Of a stretch of DNA of 7,470 bases, positions 1-5,843 are shown in pieces. Each line of letters starts with the position of its first letter. The stretch's first letter is position 1. Under the pieces are notes generated by a model. That model had not been told where the DNA came from. It saw only the letters and a list, made by a program, of their open reading frames with translations, and did no database searches. The position numbers and the translations under genes were made by a program. Source of the DNA: a bacterium (lineage in GTDB: Bacteria; Desulfobacterota; JAPLJL01); NCBI GenBank assembly GCA_028713675.1, contig JAQTNV010000094.1, positions 1-7,470 of the forward strand, read 5' to 3'.

Positions 1-350
1 ACCGGCCCCAGCTTGACGATGTCGAAGAAGCGGAAAAGCCCGAAACCCAGGATCACGCTTCCCGGGGTGAAGGGGACGAGGAAAAGGGTGACCGCCATCC
101 CCGCCACCTCGTCGATCACGATCTCCCGGGCGTCGTGCTTTTTGAAGATGAACTCAGCCTTCCCCGCCGCCCAGACGGAAAGCGCGATGAAGGCAAGGAG
201 ACTCAAGGAATTGAAGTAAATCCCCGGCCGGGCGAAAACCCAGGCCAGCGGGATCCCGAGGATAGTTCCGTAGGTTCCGGGCGCCCCCGGGATCAGCCCC
301 AGTCCCAGGCCGGTGGCGAGAAGAAGGATTAAACGGTCAAACCAAGGCAA
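1..350 (-). CDS. pgpA: Phosphatidylglycerophosphatase A, C-terminal part cut by window edge
   Basis: PgpA is an inner-membrane enzyme that dephosphorylates phosphatidylglycerophosphate to phosphatidylglycerol. The 116 visible codons read LPWFDRLILLLATGLGLGLI, then PGAPGTYGTILGIPLAW (residues 21-37), a hydrophobic segment near 48-61, then the family signature HDAREIVIDEVAGM (72-85, with the acidic cluster E76, D80, E81) and FRFFDIVK (106-113). The family usually has about 160-170 residues, so roughly 50 are missing beyond position 1. No ATG is available: an in-frame TAG lies shortly upstream, and the best start is TTG at 350-348, preceded by TTAGGA with 8 nt spacing. Where many homologues read KPxP after FDI, this one reads KLGP. 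It lies 85 nt after purC on the same strand with no clear terminator between, so it may be co-transcribed. The identification is firm from the DEVxG and FDIxK motifs; the TTG start is inferred. Confidence 0.88.
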   Translation of the reverse strand, partial: MPWFDRLILLLATGLGLGLIPGAPGTYGTILGIPLAWVFARPGIYFNSLSLLAFIALSVWAAGKAEFIFKKHDAREIVIDEVAGMAVTLFLVPFTPGSVILGFGLFRFFDIVKLGP

Positions 351-358
351 GATTAAAA

Positions 359-364
359 TCCTAA
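359..364 (-). promoter_or_regulatory. Ribosome binding site supporting the TTG start of pgpA
   Basis: On the minus strand the sequence TTAGGA lies 8 nt before the TTG at 350. The frame is closed by a TAG a few codons further upstream and offers no ATG or GTG, so this weak but well-spaced site decides the start. Confidence 0.5.
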
Positions 365-375
365 TTTTCAGATCG

Positions 376-417
376 GAAACCAGAAACTAGAAACTAGAAA
401 CCCGAAACTCGAAACCA
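376..417. repeat. Heptanucleotide tandem array (GAAACYN, six units)
   Basis: Six consecutive 7-nt units all begin GAAAC and stay in phase: GAAACCA, GAAACTA, GAAACTA, GAAACCC, GAAACTC, GAAACCA, followed by a decayed GAAC. The array fills most of the 85-nt gap between purC and pgpA. It is a short degenerate tandem repeat and not a CRISPR, since it has no spacers. Heptameric repeats of this general kind (STRR sequences) are known from cyanobacteria, and similar short-word arrays are common between genes in other environmental lineages. No function can be read from it. Confidence 0.85.
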
Positions 418-435
418 GAACAATTTTATGGATTT

Positions 436-1629
436 TTATCCTACCCATTTCCTTAACAGCTGGACCACTTCGGCCAGGGGGCGGTGGGGAGGGAGCAGCT
501 TGAGGCCGGTCAGTTCGGAGACCAGCCCCAGGTACATGTCTTCCGCCACTTTTTTGAATTCGGGGTCCAGGCGCGGGGGCTGGTAGCCGCAGTCCTTGAG
601 GACGGAGCCGATTTTCCGGCCCGTCCGGTTGGCTTCCGCTTTGGCTTCCGCGATCTTTCTGAGAAATTCCGGATGGTGGCGGCGGTAGTATTGCCGGATC
701 GGTTCCTTGGAAATCTGGATGCCGTCCTTGACCAGGCGGAGCTCGTCCGGGGTGATGGCGTCGCCGAGCAGGATGCGCTTCCGGACCCGGAGGAATTCGA
801 ATTTGCCGTCCCAGAGCTCGATCCCGGACCGGGCGAAGCGGTCCCGGAGAAAGACCGCCAGGAGCAGGCTGGTTTCCAGAAGCTCGGCGAATTCCGGGTT
901 GGCCAGGCCGGAAAAATTCAGGGCGAGTTCGGGAGAAAGGACCCGGTCGCTGGGCTCAAGCTTGGAGAAGCATTCCCCCACCGGGCGGGGGAGCCAGCGG
1001 CCCTCCTCGACCCGGTTCACCCCCAGGGTTTTCAGGTATCCGGGGTTGGCCTTGATCCGTTCGAGGAGGGAACTCCCGGTCGGGGTCCCGAAGCGGAAGA
1101 CCACCTCGAGCGGGATCAGATAATTATCCGCGCCGTAATGCAGACGGTTGTAATTCCAGACCGGGTGCCCCTCGATTTCCCCCAGCTCGGGTTTGATGAT
1201 CTGGACCGCCCAGACCTCGATCCGGCGGGAGAGGGCTTTCAGCTTGGGGGTCCGGGTCAGGGTTTTTCCCGGGGGAATGATCCCCCGGTAATGGGTGGGC
1301 ATCCCGGATTTCTGGAAGCGCTTGAGGAGCGGGGATTTTAAAAGCCGGGTCCGGAAATCCGGGTCGGAGATCTTCGCCCAGACCGGGGAGCCGGCCAGGG
1401 ATTTCCATTCCCGGGGGTCGGCGATGCGTTCGAAGAACCAGGCGGTCATCAGGGTCAGGGCTTCCCCTTTTCCCTCCAGGCGGTCGGGCATCTTCCCGTA
1501 GTCGAAGACGGAGAAATCGTCGGTGAATTCAAAGAGGAAACGCCCGGGCCGGGCCGGGGTGGGCGGGACGAGGGCGATCAGGTCCTTGACCGAGCCCTGG
1601 TAAACGACGCTTTTAGCCGGCTTTTTCAT
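436..1629 (-). CDS. purC: Phosphoribosylaminoimidazole-succinocarboxamide synthase (SAICAR synthetase), long form
   Basis: PurC joins CAIR and aspartate, using ATP, to form SAICAR in cytosolic purine synthesis. The 397-residue product carries the family motifs in order: YQGSVKDL (10-17, nucleotide-binding strand), TDDFSVFDYGKMPD (36-49), KG (54-55), PLEVVFRFGTPTGSS (173-187, substrate site), LWDGKFEFL (272-280), GDAITPDELR (289-298) and ISKEPIRQYYR (306-316). It is clearly longer than the E. coli enzyme (about 237 residues). The extra length lies in the 64-172 stretch, the 188-230 stretch and a C-terminal tail past about 330, and resembles the long PurC type of some deltaproteobacteria. The ATG at 1629 lies inside the last codons of the upstream lipoprotein gene (17-nt overlap), and only a weak Shine-Dalgarno is visible, so translation is probably coupled. 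It follows purF and pyrE on the same strand, which supports the role. Confidence 0.93.
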   Translation of the reverse strand: MKKPAKSVVYQGSVKDLIALVPPTPARPGRFLFEFTDDFSVFDYGKMPDRLEGKGEALTLMTAWFFERIADPREWKSLAGSPVWAKISDPDFRTRLLKSPLLKRFQKSGMPTHYRGIIPPGKTLTRTPKLKALSRRIEVWAVQIIKPELGEIEGHPVWNYNRLHYGADNYLIPLEVVFRFGTPTGSSLLERIKANPGYLKTLGVNRVEEGRWLPRPVGECFSKLEPSDRVLSPELALNFSGLANPEFAELLETSLLLAVFLRDRFARSGIELWDGKFEFLRVRKRILLGDAITPDELRLVKDGIQISKEPIRQYYRRHHPEFLRKIAEAKAEANRTGRKIGSVLKDCGYQPPRLDPEFKKVAEDMYLGLVSELTGLKLLPPHRPLAEVVQLLRKWVG

Positions 1630-2311
1630 TTAGGATCGGGGCGGTGGCGGGGCCCGGAGCGGATTCCGGGTCCGGGTTGGGGACCGGGGCCGGAAAGTTT
1701 TCCTTCCAGCCGAGCGTGACTTTCCCCGGGGGCCCGGCGATGGCAAGGGAGACGGAAACCGAGGAAGCCGCCGGGGTGCCCGCCGGGATGGTGAAGCGGA
1801 CCAGGTAAACCCGGGACCAGGGGTTGGCCAGGGGGTAAAAACGGTTCAGGAATTCCTCCTTCCAGCGGAGCCGCTGGATCGAGGTGGCGCCGATCTGGGT
1901 GCCGTTCCGGAAAAGGTAGACCCTCCAGGTGGAATCGGCCTTCTGCAGGTCGTTGGTTTCCGAAAGGGTGGAATTCACGACCAGGATGAAATCCTCGAAT
2001 TTCTGCGCCTGGTCCAGCTCGATGGCGAGGTATTTGTCCTTTTCCGCCGCGCTCAGGTTGTAGACCCGCGCGTATTCGTCCATGTACAGCCGGCGAAAGC
2101 CGGCCCCGCGGTAAACCGCCTGGATATCGAGCTGGGTTTCCAGGCCCACGTAGAGCTTGTCGGTCTGGGTGTAGCGGGCCACGGCGTCGGAATACCCGCT
2201 GCTCCGGGTCGGGGTGATCCCCAGGCCGGCGCAGGCGCAAACGCCGAGGGAAAGGAGGAGGGCGCTAACCCCCCAGCAGCTCTTCCCGATTGAAAATGGC
2301 CTCAAGCTCAT
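1613..2311 (-). CDS. Probable lipoprotein or secreted protein of unknown function
   Basis: I do not recognise the family of this 232-residue product. It begins with a short polar N-terminus and a hydrophobic core (about residues 12-24) ending SLGVCACAGLG. Cys27 in VCAC could be the lipidated cysteine, although the lipobox is not ideal; Cys25 is an alternative. A mature domain rich in Tyr, Arg and beta-type sequence follows, including STWRVYLFRNGTQIGATSI near 126-144 and SRVYLVRFTIPAG near 165-177. It ends in a Pro-rich tail (about 207-225). The start is well supported: a perfect AAGGAG sits 7 nt before the ATG, although this places the first 47 nt inside the 3' end of pyrE. The 3' end overlaps the purC start by 17 nt. 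Such overlaps argue for co-transcription and coupled translation with pyrE and purC. An envelope location is inferred; no catalytic motif is seen. Confidence 0.75.
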   Translation of the reverse strand: MSLRPFSIGKSCWGVSALLLSLGVCACAGLGITPTRSSGYSDAVARYTQTDKLYVGLETQLDIQAVYRGAGFRRLYMDEYARVYNLSAAEKDKYLAIELDQAQKFEDFILVVNSTLSETNDLQKADSTWRVYLFRNGTQIGATSIQRLRWKEEFLNRFYPLANPWSRVYLVRFTIPAGTPAASSVSVSLAIAGPPGKVTLGWKENFPAPVPNPDPESAPGPATAPILNEKAG

Positions 2312-2855
2312 AGCCTTTCTCCTTGAGTATTTCCCTTCCGCCTTCCTGCCGGTCCAGGAGCGCCATTACCCTGATCACCGAGAAACCGGATTCCTCGGAG
2401 CGGGCGATCGCCCGGAGGGCGGAATCACCGGTGGTGACCACGTCCTCGATGATCACCACCCGCGCCGCGGGAGGAACGTTCTTCAGGCCTTCCATCCAGG
2501 CGCCGGTCCCGTGGCCCTTGGCCTCCTTGCGGACGATGAAGGCGGGCAGGGGATCTTTTTCCATCTGGCTCCAGAGGGCCACGCCGCTGACCAGGGGGTC
2601 GGCCCCCAGGGTGAGGCCGCCCACGGCGTCGGCCCGGAGGGGTAAAGCCCGGATGCGCTGGTAGAGAAGCTTCGCGGTCAGGTAGATGCCCTCGGGGTTC
2701 AGGGTGGTCTGCTTGCCGTCCACGTAGTAGTTGCTTTTCCGCCCCGAGCTCAGGGTGACGTCCCGCTTTTCCAGGGAAAACTTGCGGAGGAGCTCCAGGA
2801 GCCGGCTGCGGTCTTTCAGGGTTTCTTCGGCGTTGATGGGTTTTCTTTTGGGCAT
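2265..2855 (-). CDS. pyrE: Orotate phosphoribosyltransferase
   Basis: PyrE transfers the phosphoribosyl group of PRPP to orotate, giving orotidine 5'-phosphate and pyrophosphate in pyrimidine synthesis. The 196-residue protein is a normal family length. It shows the substrate-binding segment VTLSSGRKSNYYVDGK (33-48), the mobile catalytic loop region RKEAKGHGTG (109-118) and the type I PRPP-binding motif VVIIEDVVTTGDSAL (133-147). The ATG at 2855 is 2 nt after the purF stop, with only a weak GAG as ribosome site, so translation is probably coupled to purF. The last 47 nt are shared in another frame with the next gene. Pairing a pyrimidine enzyme directly with purF in one unit makes sense because both enzymes draw on PRPP. 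I see no broken or missing key motif. Confidence 0.96.
   Translation of the reverse strand: MPKRKPINAEETLKDRSRLLELLRKFSLEKRDVTLSSGRKSNYYVDGKQTTLNPEGIYLTAKLLYQRIRALPLRADAVGGLTLGADPLVSGVALWSQMEKDPLPAFIVRKEAKGHGTGAWMEGLKNVPPAARVVIIEDVVTTGDSALRAIARSEESGFSVIRVMALLDRQEGGREILKEKGYELEAIFNREELLGG
2319..2324 (-). promoter_or_regulatory. Strong Shine-Dalgarno of the lipoprotein gene, embedded in pyrE
   Basis: The minus strand reads CAAGGAGAAAGGCT followed by ATG at 2311. The AAGGAG lies within the coding sequence of the last codons of pyrE, 7 nt before the lipoprotein start. It confirms this start over any downstream alternative. Confidence 0.75.
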
Positions 2856-2857
2856 GG

Positions 2858-4291
2858 CTAGATCTCAAAAAGGGTTAATTGAGGCGAACGCACCTCGGCG
2901 GAAAAATCAATCGGGTATTCCCCGTTGAAGCAGGCCACGCAGTAATCCTCCTTCTTCCCCCCCACCGCCCGGTAAAGCCCGTCGAGGGAAAGGTAGCCCA
3001 GGGTGTCGGAGGTGACGTACTGGTTGATCTCGGGCACGGTGTGGGAGGCGCCGATCAGTTCCTGCCGGGTGGGGATGTCCACCCCGTAGAAGCAGGGATG
3101 GGTCAGCCAGGGGGAACTGATCCGGAGGTGGACCTCCTTCGCCCCCGCGGCGCGGACCATCCGGACGATTTTCCGGCTGGTCGTGCCCCGGACGATCGAG
3201 TCGTCCACCACCACCACCCGTTTCCCCTTGAGGAAGTCCCGGACCATGTTGAGCTTGACCTTGACCCCGAAGTGCCGGATGGATTGCTGGGGCTCGATGA
3301 AGGTCCGGCCCACGTAGTGGTTGCGGATCATCCCCAGTTCGAAGGGAACCCCCAGTTCCTGGGCGTAGCCGATCGCGGCCGGCACCCCCGAGTCCGGGAC
3401 CGGGATGACCATGTCCGCGTCGGCCGGATGCTCGCGGGCCAGCTGGCGGCCGAGCTCCTTCCGGACCGCGTAGACGTTTTTCCCGAAGACCAGGGAATCG
3501 GGCCGGGCGAAATAGATATATTCGAAGATGCAGTGGGCGCGGCGGGAAGTTTCCTGGACTTTGAAGGATTCCACCCCCGCGGGCGAGATGACCAGCACCT
3601 CGCCCGGCTCGACCTCGCGGAGATAATCCGCCTCGATCAGGTCGAGGGCGCAGGTCTCGGAGGCCACCGCCATCCCGCCCTCCATCCGGCCGAGAACCAG
3701 GGGCCGGAATCCGTAAGGATCCCTTGCGGCGATCAGCTCGTGCTCGTTCTGGACCACCAGGGAATAGGCCCCCCGGACCTGGACGAGCGCGGCCATCAGC
3801 CGTTCCACCAGGGAATTGCCCTTGGCCTTGGCGGTCAGGTGAACCAGGACCTCGCTGTCGACCGTGGATTGGAAAATCGAGCCCTGGGCCTGGAGCTCAT
3901 CCCGGATGCTCATGGCGTTGACCAGGTTGCCGTTGTGGGCCAGGGCCAGCGGCCCCCGGTCCAGCTCCACCACGAAGGGCTGGATGTTTTTCAGGAGCAT
4001 CTTGCCCGTGGCCACGGTGGAGTAGCGGTTGTGCCCGATGGCGATGTGCCCGGGGAGCTCCTTCAGAATTTTTTCGTTGAAAATGTCCGCCACGTGGCCG
4101 ATCTGGCGGTGGGAATAGAGGAAATTGCCGTCGGAGGAAACGATCCCGGCGCCTTCCTGGCCCCGGTGCTGGAGGGCGTAAAGGGAAAGGTAGGCCAGCT
4201 TGGCGGCCTCCGGGTGCCCGAAGATCCCGCAGACCCCGCATTCTTCGCGGAGCTTGCCGGGAGCCGGTTTTGGTCCGGGGTTTCTCGTCAT
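2858..4291 (-). CDS. purF: Amidophosphoribosyltransferase (glutamine PRPP amidotransferase), iron-sulfur type
   Basis: PurF catalyses the first committed purine step: PRPP plus glutamine gives 5-phosphoribosylamine. The 477-residue protein has a 17-residue propeptide followed by Cys18 ([10 protein letters not shown]), the class II glutaminase nucleophile that would be exposed after cleavage. Glutaminase motifs [10 protein letters not shown] (41-50) and HNRYST (87-92) follow. The phosphoribosyltransferase domain carries VPVPDSG (297-303 region) and the PRPP loop [14 protein letters not shown] (359-372). Cys254, Cys400, Cys451 and Cys454 (the last two as CVAC) match the four ligands of the [4Fe-4S] cluster of the B. 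subtilis type, so this is the oxygen-labile, cluster-bearing class. The ATG at 4291 has GAGATGAGAAG just before it and lies 9 nt after the stop of the outer-membrane protein gene. pyrE begins 2 nt downstream. No PurR-type box or purine riboswitch is evident upstream. Confidence 0.98.
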   Translation of the reverse strand: MTRNPGPKPAPGKLREECGVCGIFGHPEAAKLAYLSLYALQHRGQEGAGIVSSDGNFLYSHRQIGHVADIFNEKILKELPGHIAIGHNRYSTVATGKMLLKNIQPFVVELDRGPLALAHNGNLVNAMSIRDELQAQGSIFQSTVDSEVLVHLTAKAKGNSLVERLMAALVQVRGAYSLVVQNEHELIAARDPYGFRPLVLGRMEGGMAVASETCALDLIEADYLREVEPGEVLVISPAGVESFKVQETSRRAHCIFEYIYFARPDSLVFGKNVYAVRKELGRQLAREHPADADMVIPVPDSGVPAAIGYAQELGVPFELGMIRNHYVGRTFIEPQQSIRHFGVKVKLNMVRDFLKGKRVVVVDDSIVRGTTSRKIVRMVRAAGAKEVHLRISSPWLTHPCFYGVDIPTRQELIGASHTVPEINQYVTSDTLGYLSLDGLYRAVGGKKEDYCVACFNGEYPIDFSAEVRSPQLTLFEI

Positions 4292-4300
4292 CTTCTCATC

Positions 4301-5356
4301 TCAGATCCGGTGCTCGATGCCGAGGCTGATCCGGTAATAAAAAAGATTGAAGGGCATGAGAATGCTGGGGGAGTTGACCGGGTAATTTTTCCCCGCCCCC
4401 GGGGTTTCCAGGGAAAGGGTTATGGTGGTTAGGGGGGAAGGCGCGAAGCTCGCGCCCGGGGTGAGCTGAATGTAATATCCTTTCCCCATGGTTATTGCCT
4501 GCTCGTTTCCCAGCCAGGCTTTGGAATCGTCTATATTAATATAGTTAGCGGAAACACCCAGAGTCAATCGGCGGTAATAGGCGGAAATCCCGAGCCCGGC
4601 CGAGAATTCATTGCCGGGCCGGTAATGGTAGGTTTCGGTGTACCGCTTCTTTTCCATGGTTTCGGAATCATAGTAGGCCTGGGTCACGCTGTAATGGCCG
4701 GTGAAACGGAAGCGGTAGGACAGGGAGAAATCATAAAGAAGAAAACCGGATTTCCCCTTGCCCTTGATCCCGAGAAGAAGATCGCTCTGCCCGTCTCCGG
4801 TATTGATCTCTTCGCGGTCGAGATCGATCGCGCTGCTCCCGGTCGCCGCCTTCCAGGCGATCCGGGCCGCGAGCTCGGGAAGAAACCGGGGAAGCTGGAC
4901 GAACCGGTAATCGGCTTCCAGGGTCACGTCCCCGATCCCGGTTTTCTGCAGGTCGTAGGGGACGTTGAGGTAAGCGACATAGGTGGTGGTGGTGCCCCCG
5001 CTGTAACATTGCCCCAGGTCTTCCTTGGTCAGGTAGTAGCCGGAATACACCCGGCGGGTTACCGGGAGGGAAAGACCCATCATGAAATTTCCGGTCAGGC
5101 CGTAGGAAAGGCCGACGGTGGTTTTCCCGTCGGTGAAAGTAAACCCCGGGTAAGCCTCCCGGGCCGACCCGCTCTCGTCGAAATACTTGCCCCCGCTGGT
5201 GAAATCAAAGTCGAGCCGGGTCCCGATCTGGCCCTGATCCAGGACCAGGGCGGGAAGGGTGGGGGGAAATTCCGCCCGGGCCGGGGAAAGGCCCACGACC
5301 GCGGCCGCGAGGCCGGAAGCGCCGATGATAATGAGGAAAAACTTGCCCGCCTTCAT
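4301..5356 (-). CDS. Predicted outer-membrane beta-barrel protein (phenol MetA-degradation-like family)
   Basis: The 351-residue product starts with a classical Sec signal peptide: MKAGKFF, a hydrophobic core, and a cleavage site near SPARA-E (about residue 29). The mature part is made of alternating, Tyr-rich amphipathic strands with Gly and Asp turns, such as TTVGLSYGLTGNFMMGLSLP, TGIGDVTLEADYRF, LYDFSLSYRFRF, EFSAGLGISAYYRRLTLGVS and the C-terminal FYYRISLGIEHRI. This pattern, particularly the GIGDVTLEADYRF segment, resembles the large family annotated as putative MetA-pathway phenol degradation proteins, which are outer-membrane barrels of mostly unknown substrate. The frame stays open upstream for 117 more codons, but that part is low-complexity and out of character, and the signal peptide fixes the start at 5356. 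No Shine-Dalgarno is visible there; an AT-rich palindrome abuts the ATG. purF begins only 9 nt after its stop. Function in nucleoside or other solute passage is speculation. Confidence 0.8.
   Translation of the reverse strand: MKAGKFFLIIIGASGLAAAVVGLSPARAEFPPTLPALVLDQGQIGTRLDFDFTSGGKYFDESGSAREAYPGFTFTDGKTTVGLSYGLTGNFMMGLSLPVTRRVYSGYYLTKEDLGQCYSGGTTTTYVAYLNVPYDLQKTGIGDVTLEADYRFVQLPRFLPELAARIAWKAATGSSAIDLDREEINTGDGQSDLLLGIKGKGKSGFLLYDFSLSYRFRFTGHYSVTQAYYDSETMEKKRYTETYHYRPGNEFSAGLGISAYYRRLTLGVSANYINIDDSKAWLGNEQAITMGKGYYIQLTPGASFAPSPLTTITLSLETPGAGKNYPVNSPSILMPFNLFYYRISLGIEHRI
4532..4543. repeat. Second copy of the 12-bp palindrome TATATTAATATA, inside the barrel gene
   Basis: This is an exact copy of the perfect palindrome found at 5357-5368, about 825 bp away. 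Here it encodes Tyr-Ile-Asn-Ile and uses ATA for isoleucine, a codon that looks rare in these GC-rich genes. The copy may be chance or an intragenic operator. Confidence 0.6.
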
Positions 5357-5368
5357 TATATTAATATA
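5357..5368. promoter_or_regulatory. Palindrome TATATTAATATA directly before the barrel gene start; possible -10 or operator
   Basis: A perfect 12-bp AT-only palindrome abuts the ATG at 5356. On the minus strand its first half, TATATT, matches the -10 consensus at 5 of 6 positions. If used, transcription would begin at or next to the ATG, giving a leaderless mRNA, which fits the missing Shine-Dalgarno. No -35 hexamer is evident at the right distance. It lies downstream of the dodecin terminator, where a new transcript for the purF unit would be expected to start. Confidence 0.35.
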
Positions 5369-5404
5369 TAAACCCCGGGAAGCGAGACTTCCACGGTTGG
5401 AGTG

Positions 5405-5437
5405 AAAATAAAGGAGGGGAGCGTTTCGCTCCCCTTT
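5405..5437 (-). terminator. Intrinsic terminator of the dodecin transcript
   Basis: The minus strand folds GGGGAGCG (5434-5427) with CGCTCCCC (5423-5416) around an AAA loop. The stem is extended by an A-T and two G-U pairs and is followed by TTTATTTT. This is a rho-independent terminator for minus-strand transcription. It separates dodecin from the barrel-purF unit. Confidence 0.7.
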
Positions 5438-5457
5438 GAGTTCCTGAACCCGTGAGC

Positions 5458-5489
5458 CTTCCCGGGCCTCTTCGGAGAGGCCCGGGAAG
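5458..5489. repeat. Perfect 14-bp inverted repeat just after dodecin
   Basis: CTTCCCGGGCCTCT (5458-5471) and AGAGGCCCGGGAAG (5476-5489) are exactly complementary around a 4-nt loop. It starts 16 nt downstream of the dodecin stop codon. No T-tract follows on either strand, so it may be an mRNA-stabilising hairpin, a helper to the terminator 20 nt further on, or a protein-binding site. Confidence 0.75.
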
Positions 5490-5504
5490 CCGAAATGGGG
5501 ATTA

Positions 5505-5717
5505 TTACTTGCCGACGTACTTGAAGGAGACTTTGACCCGGGCGCGATAGGCCGTGACTTTCCCGTCTTCGATCTTGAGATCGAGTTCGGAGATCTCGGC
5601 GACCCGGAGGTCCCGGAGGGACTTGCTGGCCGTCTCCACCGCGTTCTTGGCCGCTTCTTCCCAGGACTTTTTGCTGGTGCCCACGAGCTCAATAATTTTG
5701 TACACACTCTCTGGCAT
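5505..5717 (-). CDS. Dodecin family flavin-binding protein
   Basis: Dodecins are very small proteins that assemble into hollow dodecamers and store or sequester flavins (FMN, riboflavin or lumichrome) in the cytosol. The 70-residue product has the complete family pattern: VYKIIELVGTSKKSWEEAAK (residues 5-24) with Trp19 in the position that stacks on flavin, AVETASKSLRDLRVAEI covering the helix and second strand, then ELDLKIEDGKVTAYRARVKV and the closing SFKYVG. The length is typical. The start at 5717 is set by a perfect AAGGAGG 7 nt upstream. It is likely monocistronic: a promoter-like pair lies upstream, and a hairpin plus terminator lie just downstream. It may be highly expressed, judging from the strong ribosome site. 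No neighbour indicates which flavin process it serves. Confidence 0.95.
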   Translation of the reverse strand: MPESVYKIIELVGTSKKSWEEAAKNAVETASKSLRDLRVAEISELDLKIEDGKVTAYRARVKVSFKYVGK

Positions 5718-5755
5718 GGTTTTTCCTCCTTTTCAAGGTTGGGGGTTACCTTACC

Positions 5756-5783
5756 AATCTAGCAAAGGCAATTATTAATGCAA
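5756..5783 (-). promoter_or_regulatory. Candidate sigma-70 promoter for dodecin
   Basis: On the minus strand TTGCAT (5783-5778) and TAGATT (5761-5756) are separated by 16 nt. This places a start point about 30 nt upstream of the dodecin ATG. Each hexamer matches consensus at four of six positions; the call rests on spacing, local AT-richness and position. Confidence 0.4.
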
Positions 5784-5799
5784 GCTGTTCAGGGGACGG

Positions 5800-5828
5800 A
5801 CCGTCGGTGCCCGGGCGCTTCCGACGGT
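5800..5828. terminator. Hairpin after the CorA-like gene, possible terminator
   Basis: ACCGTCGG (5800-5807) pairs with CCGACGGT (5821-5828) around a 13-nt loop that itself contains GCCCGGGC. It starts 15 nt after the stop of the CorA-like gene. No T-tract follows on the minus strand, so efficient intrinsic termination is doubtful. Confidence 0.4.
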
Positions 5829-5843
5829 GGAATGGCCGCGGGC

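Noticed and set aside
13-332. Two short plus-strand open frames at the left edge
   Set aside because: Both are antisense to pgpA, which is identified by its DEVxG and FDIxK motifs.
376-417. CRISPR-like repeats
   Set aside because: The units are 7 nt long and contiguous, with no spacers and no cas genes nearby.
484-1341. Plus-strand open frame opposite purC
   Set aside because: Its composition is that of an antisense shadow and purC is certain on the other strand.
4292-4310. Purine riboswitch or PurR box ahead of purF
   Set aside because: Only 9 nt separate purF from the preceding gene and no such motif is visible upstream of the unit.
2879-4432. Long open frame on the plus strand opposite purF (517 codons)
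   Set aside because: It is antisense to a fully recognisable purF, rich in Gly, Asp, His and Pro, without family motifs. Such frames are expected opposite GC-rich genes.
5357-5707. Upstream extension of the barrel gene by 117 codons
   Set aside because: The extension is Ser/Arg/Pro-rich, overlaps dodecin antiparallel to its reading frame phase and the terminator hairpins, and would bury a clear signal peptide.
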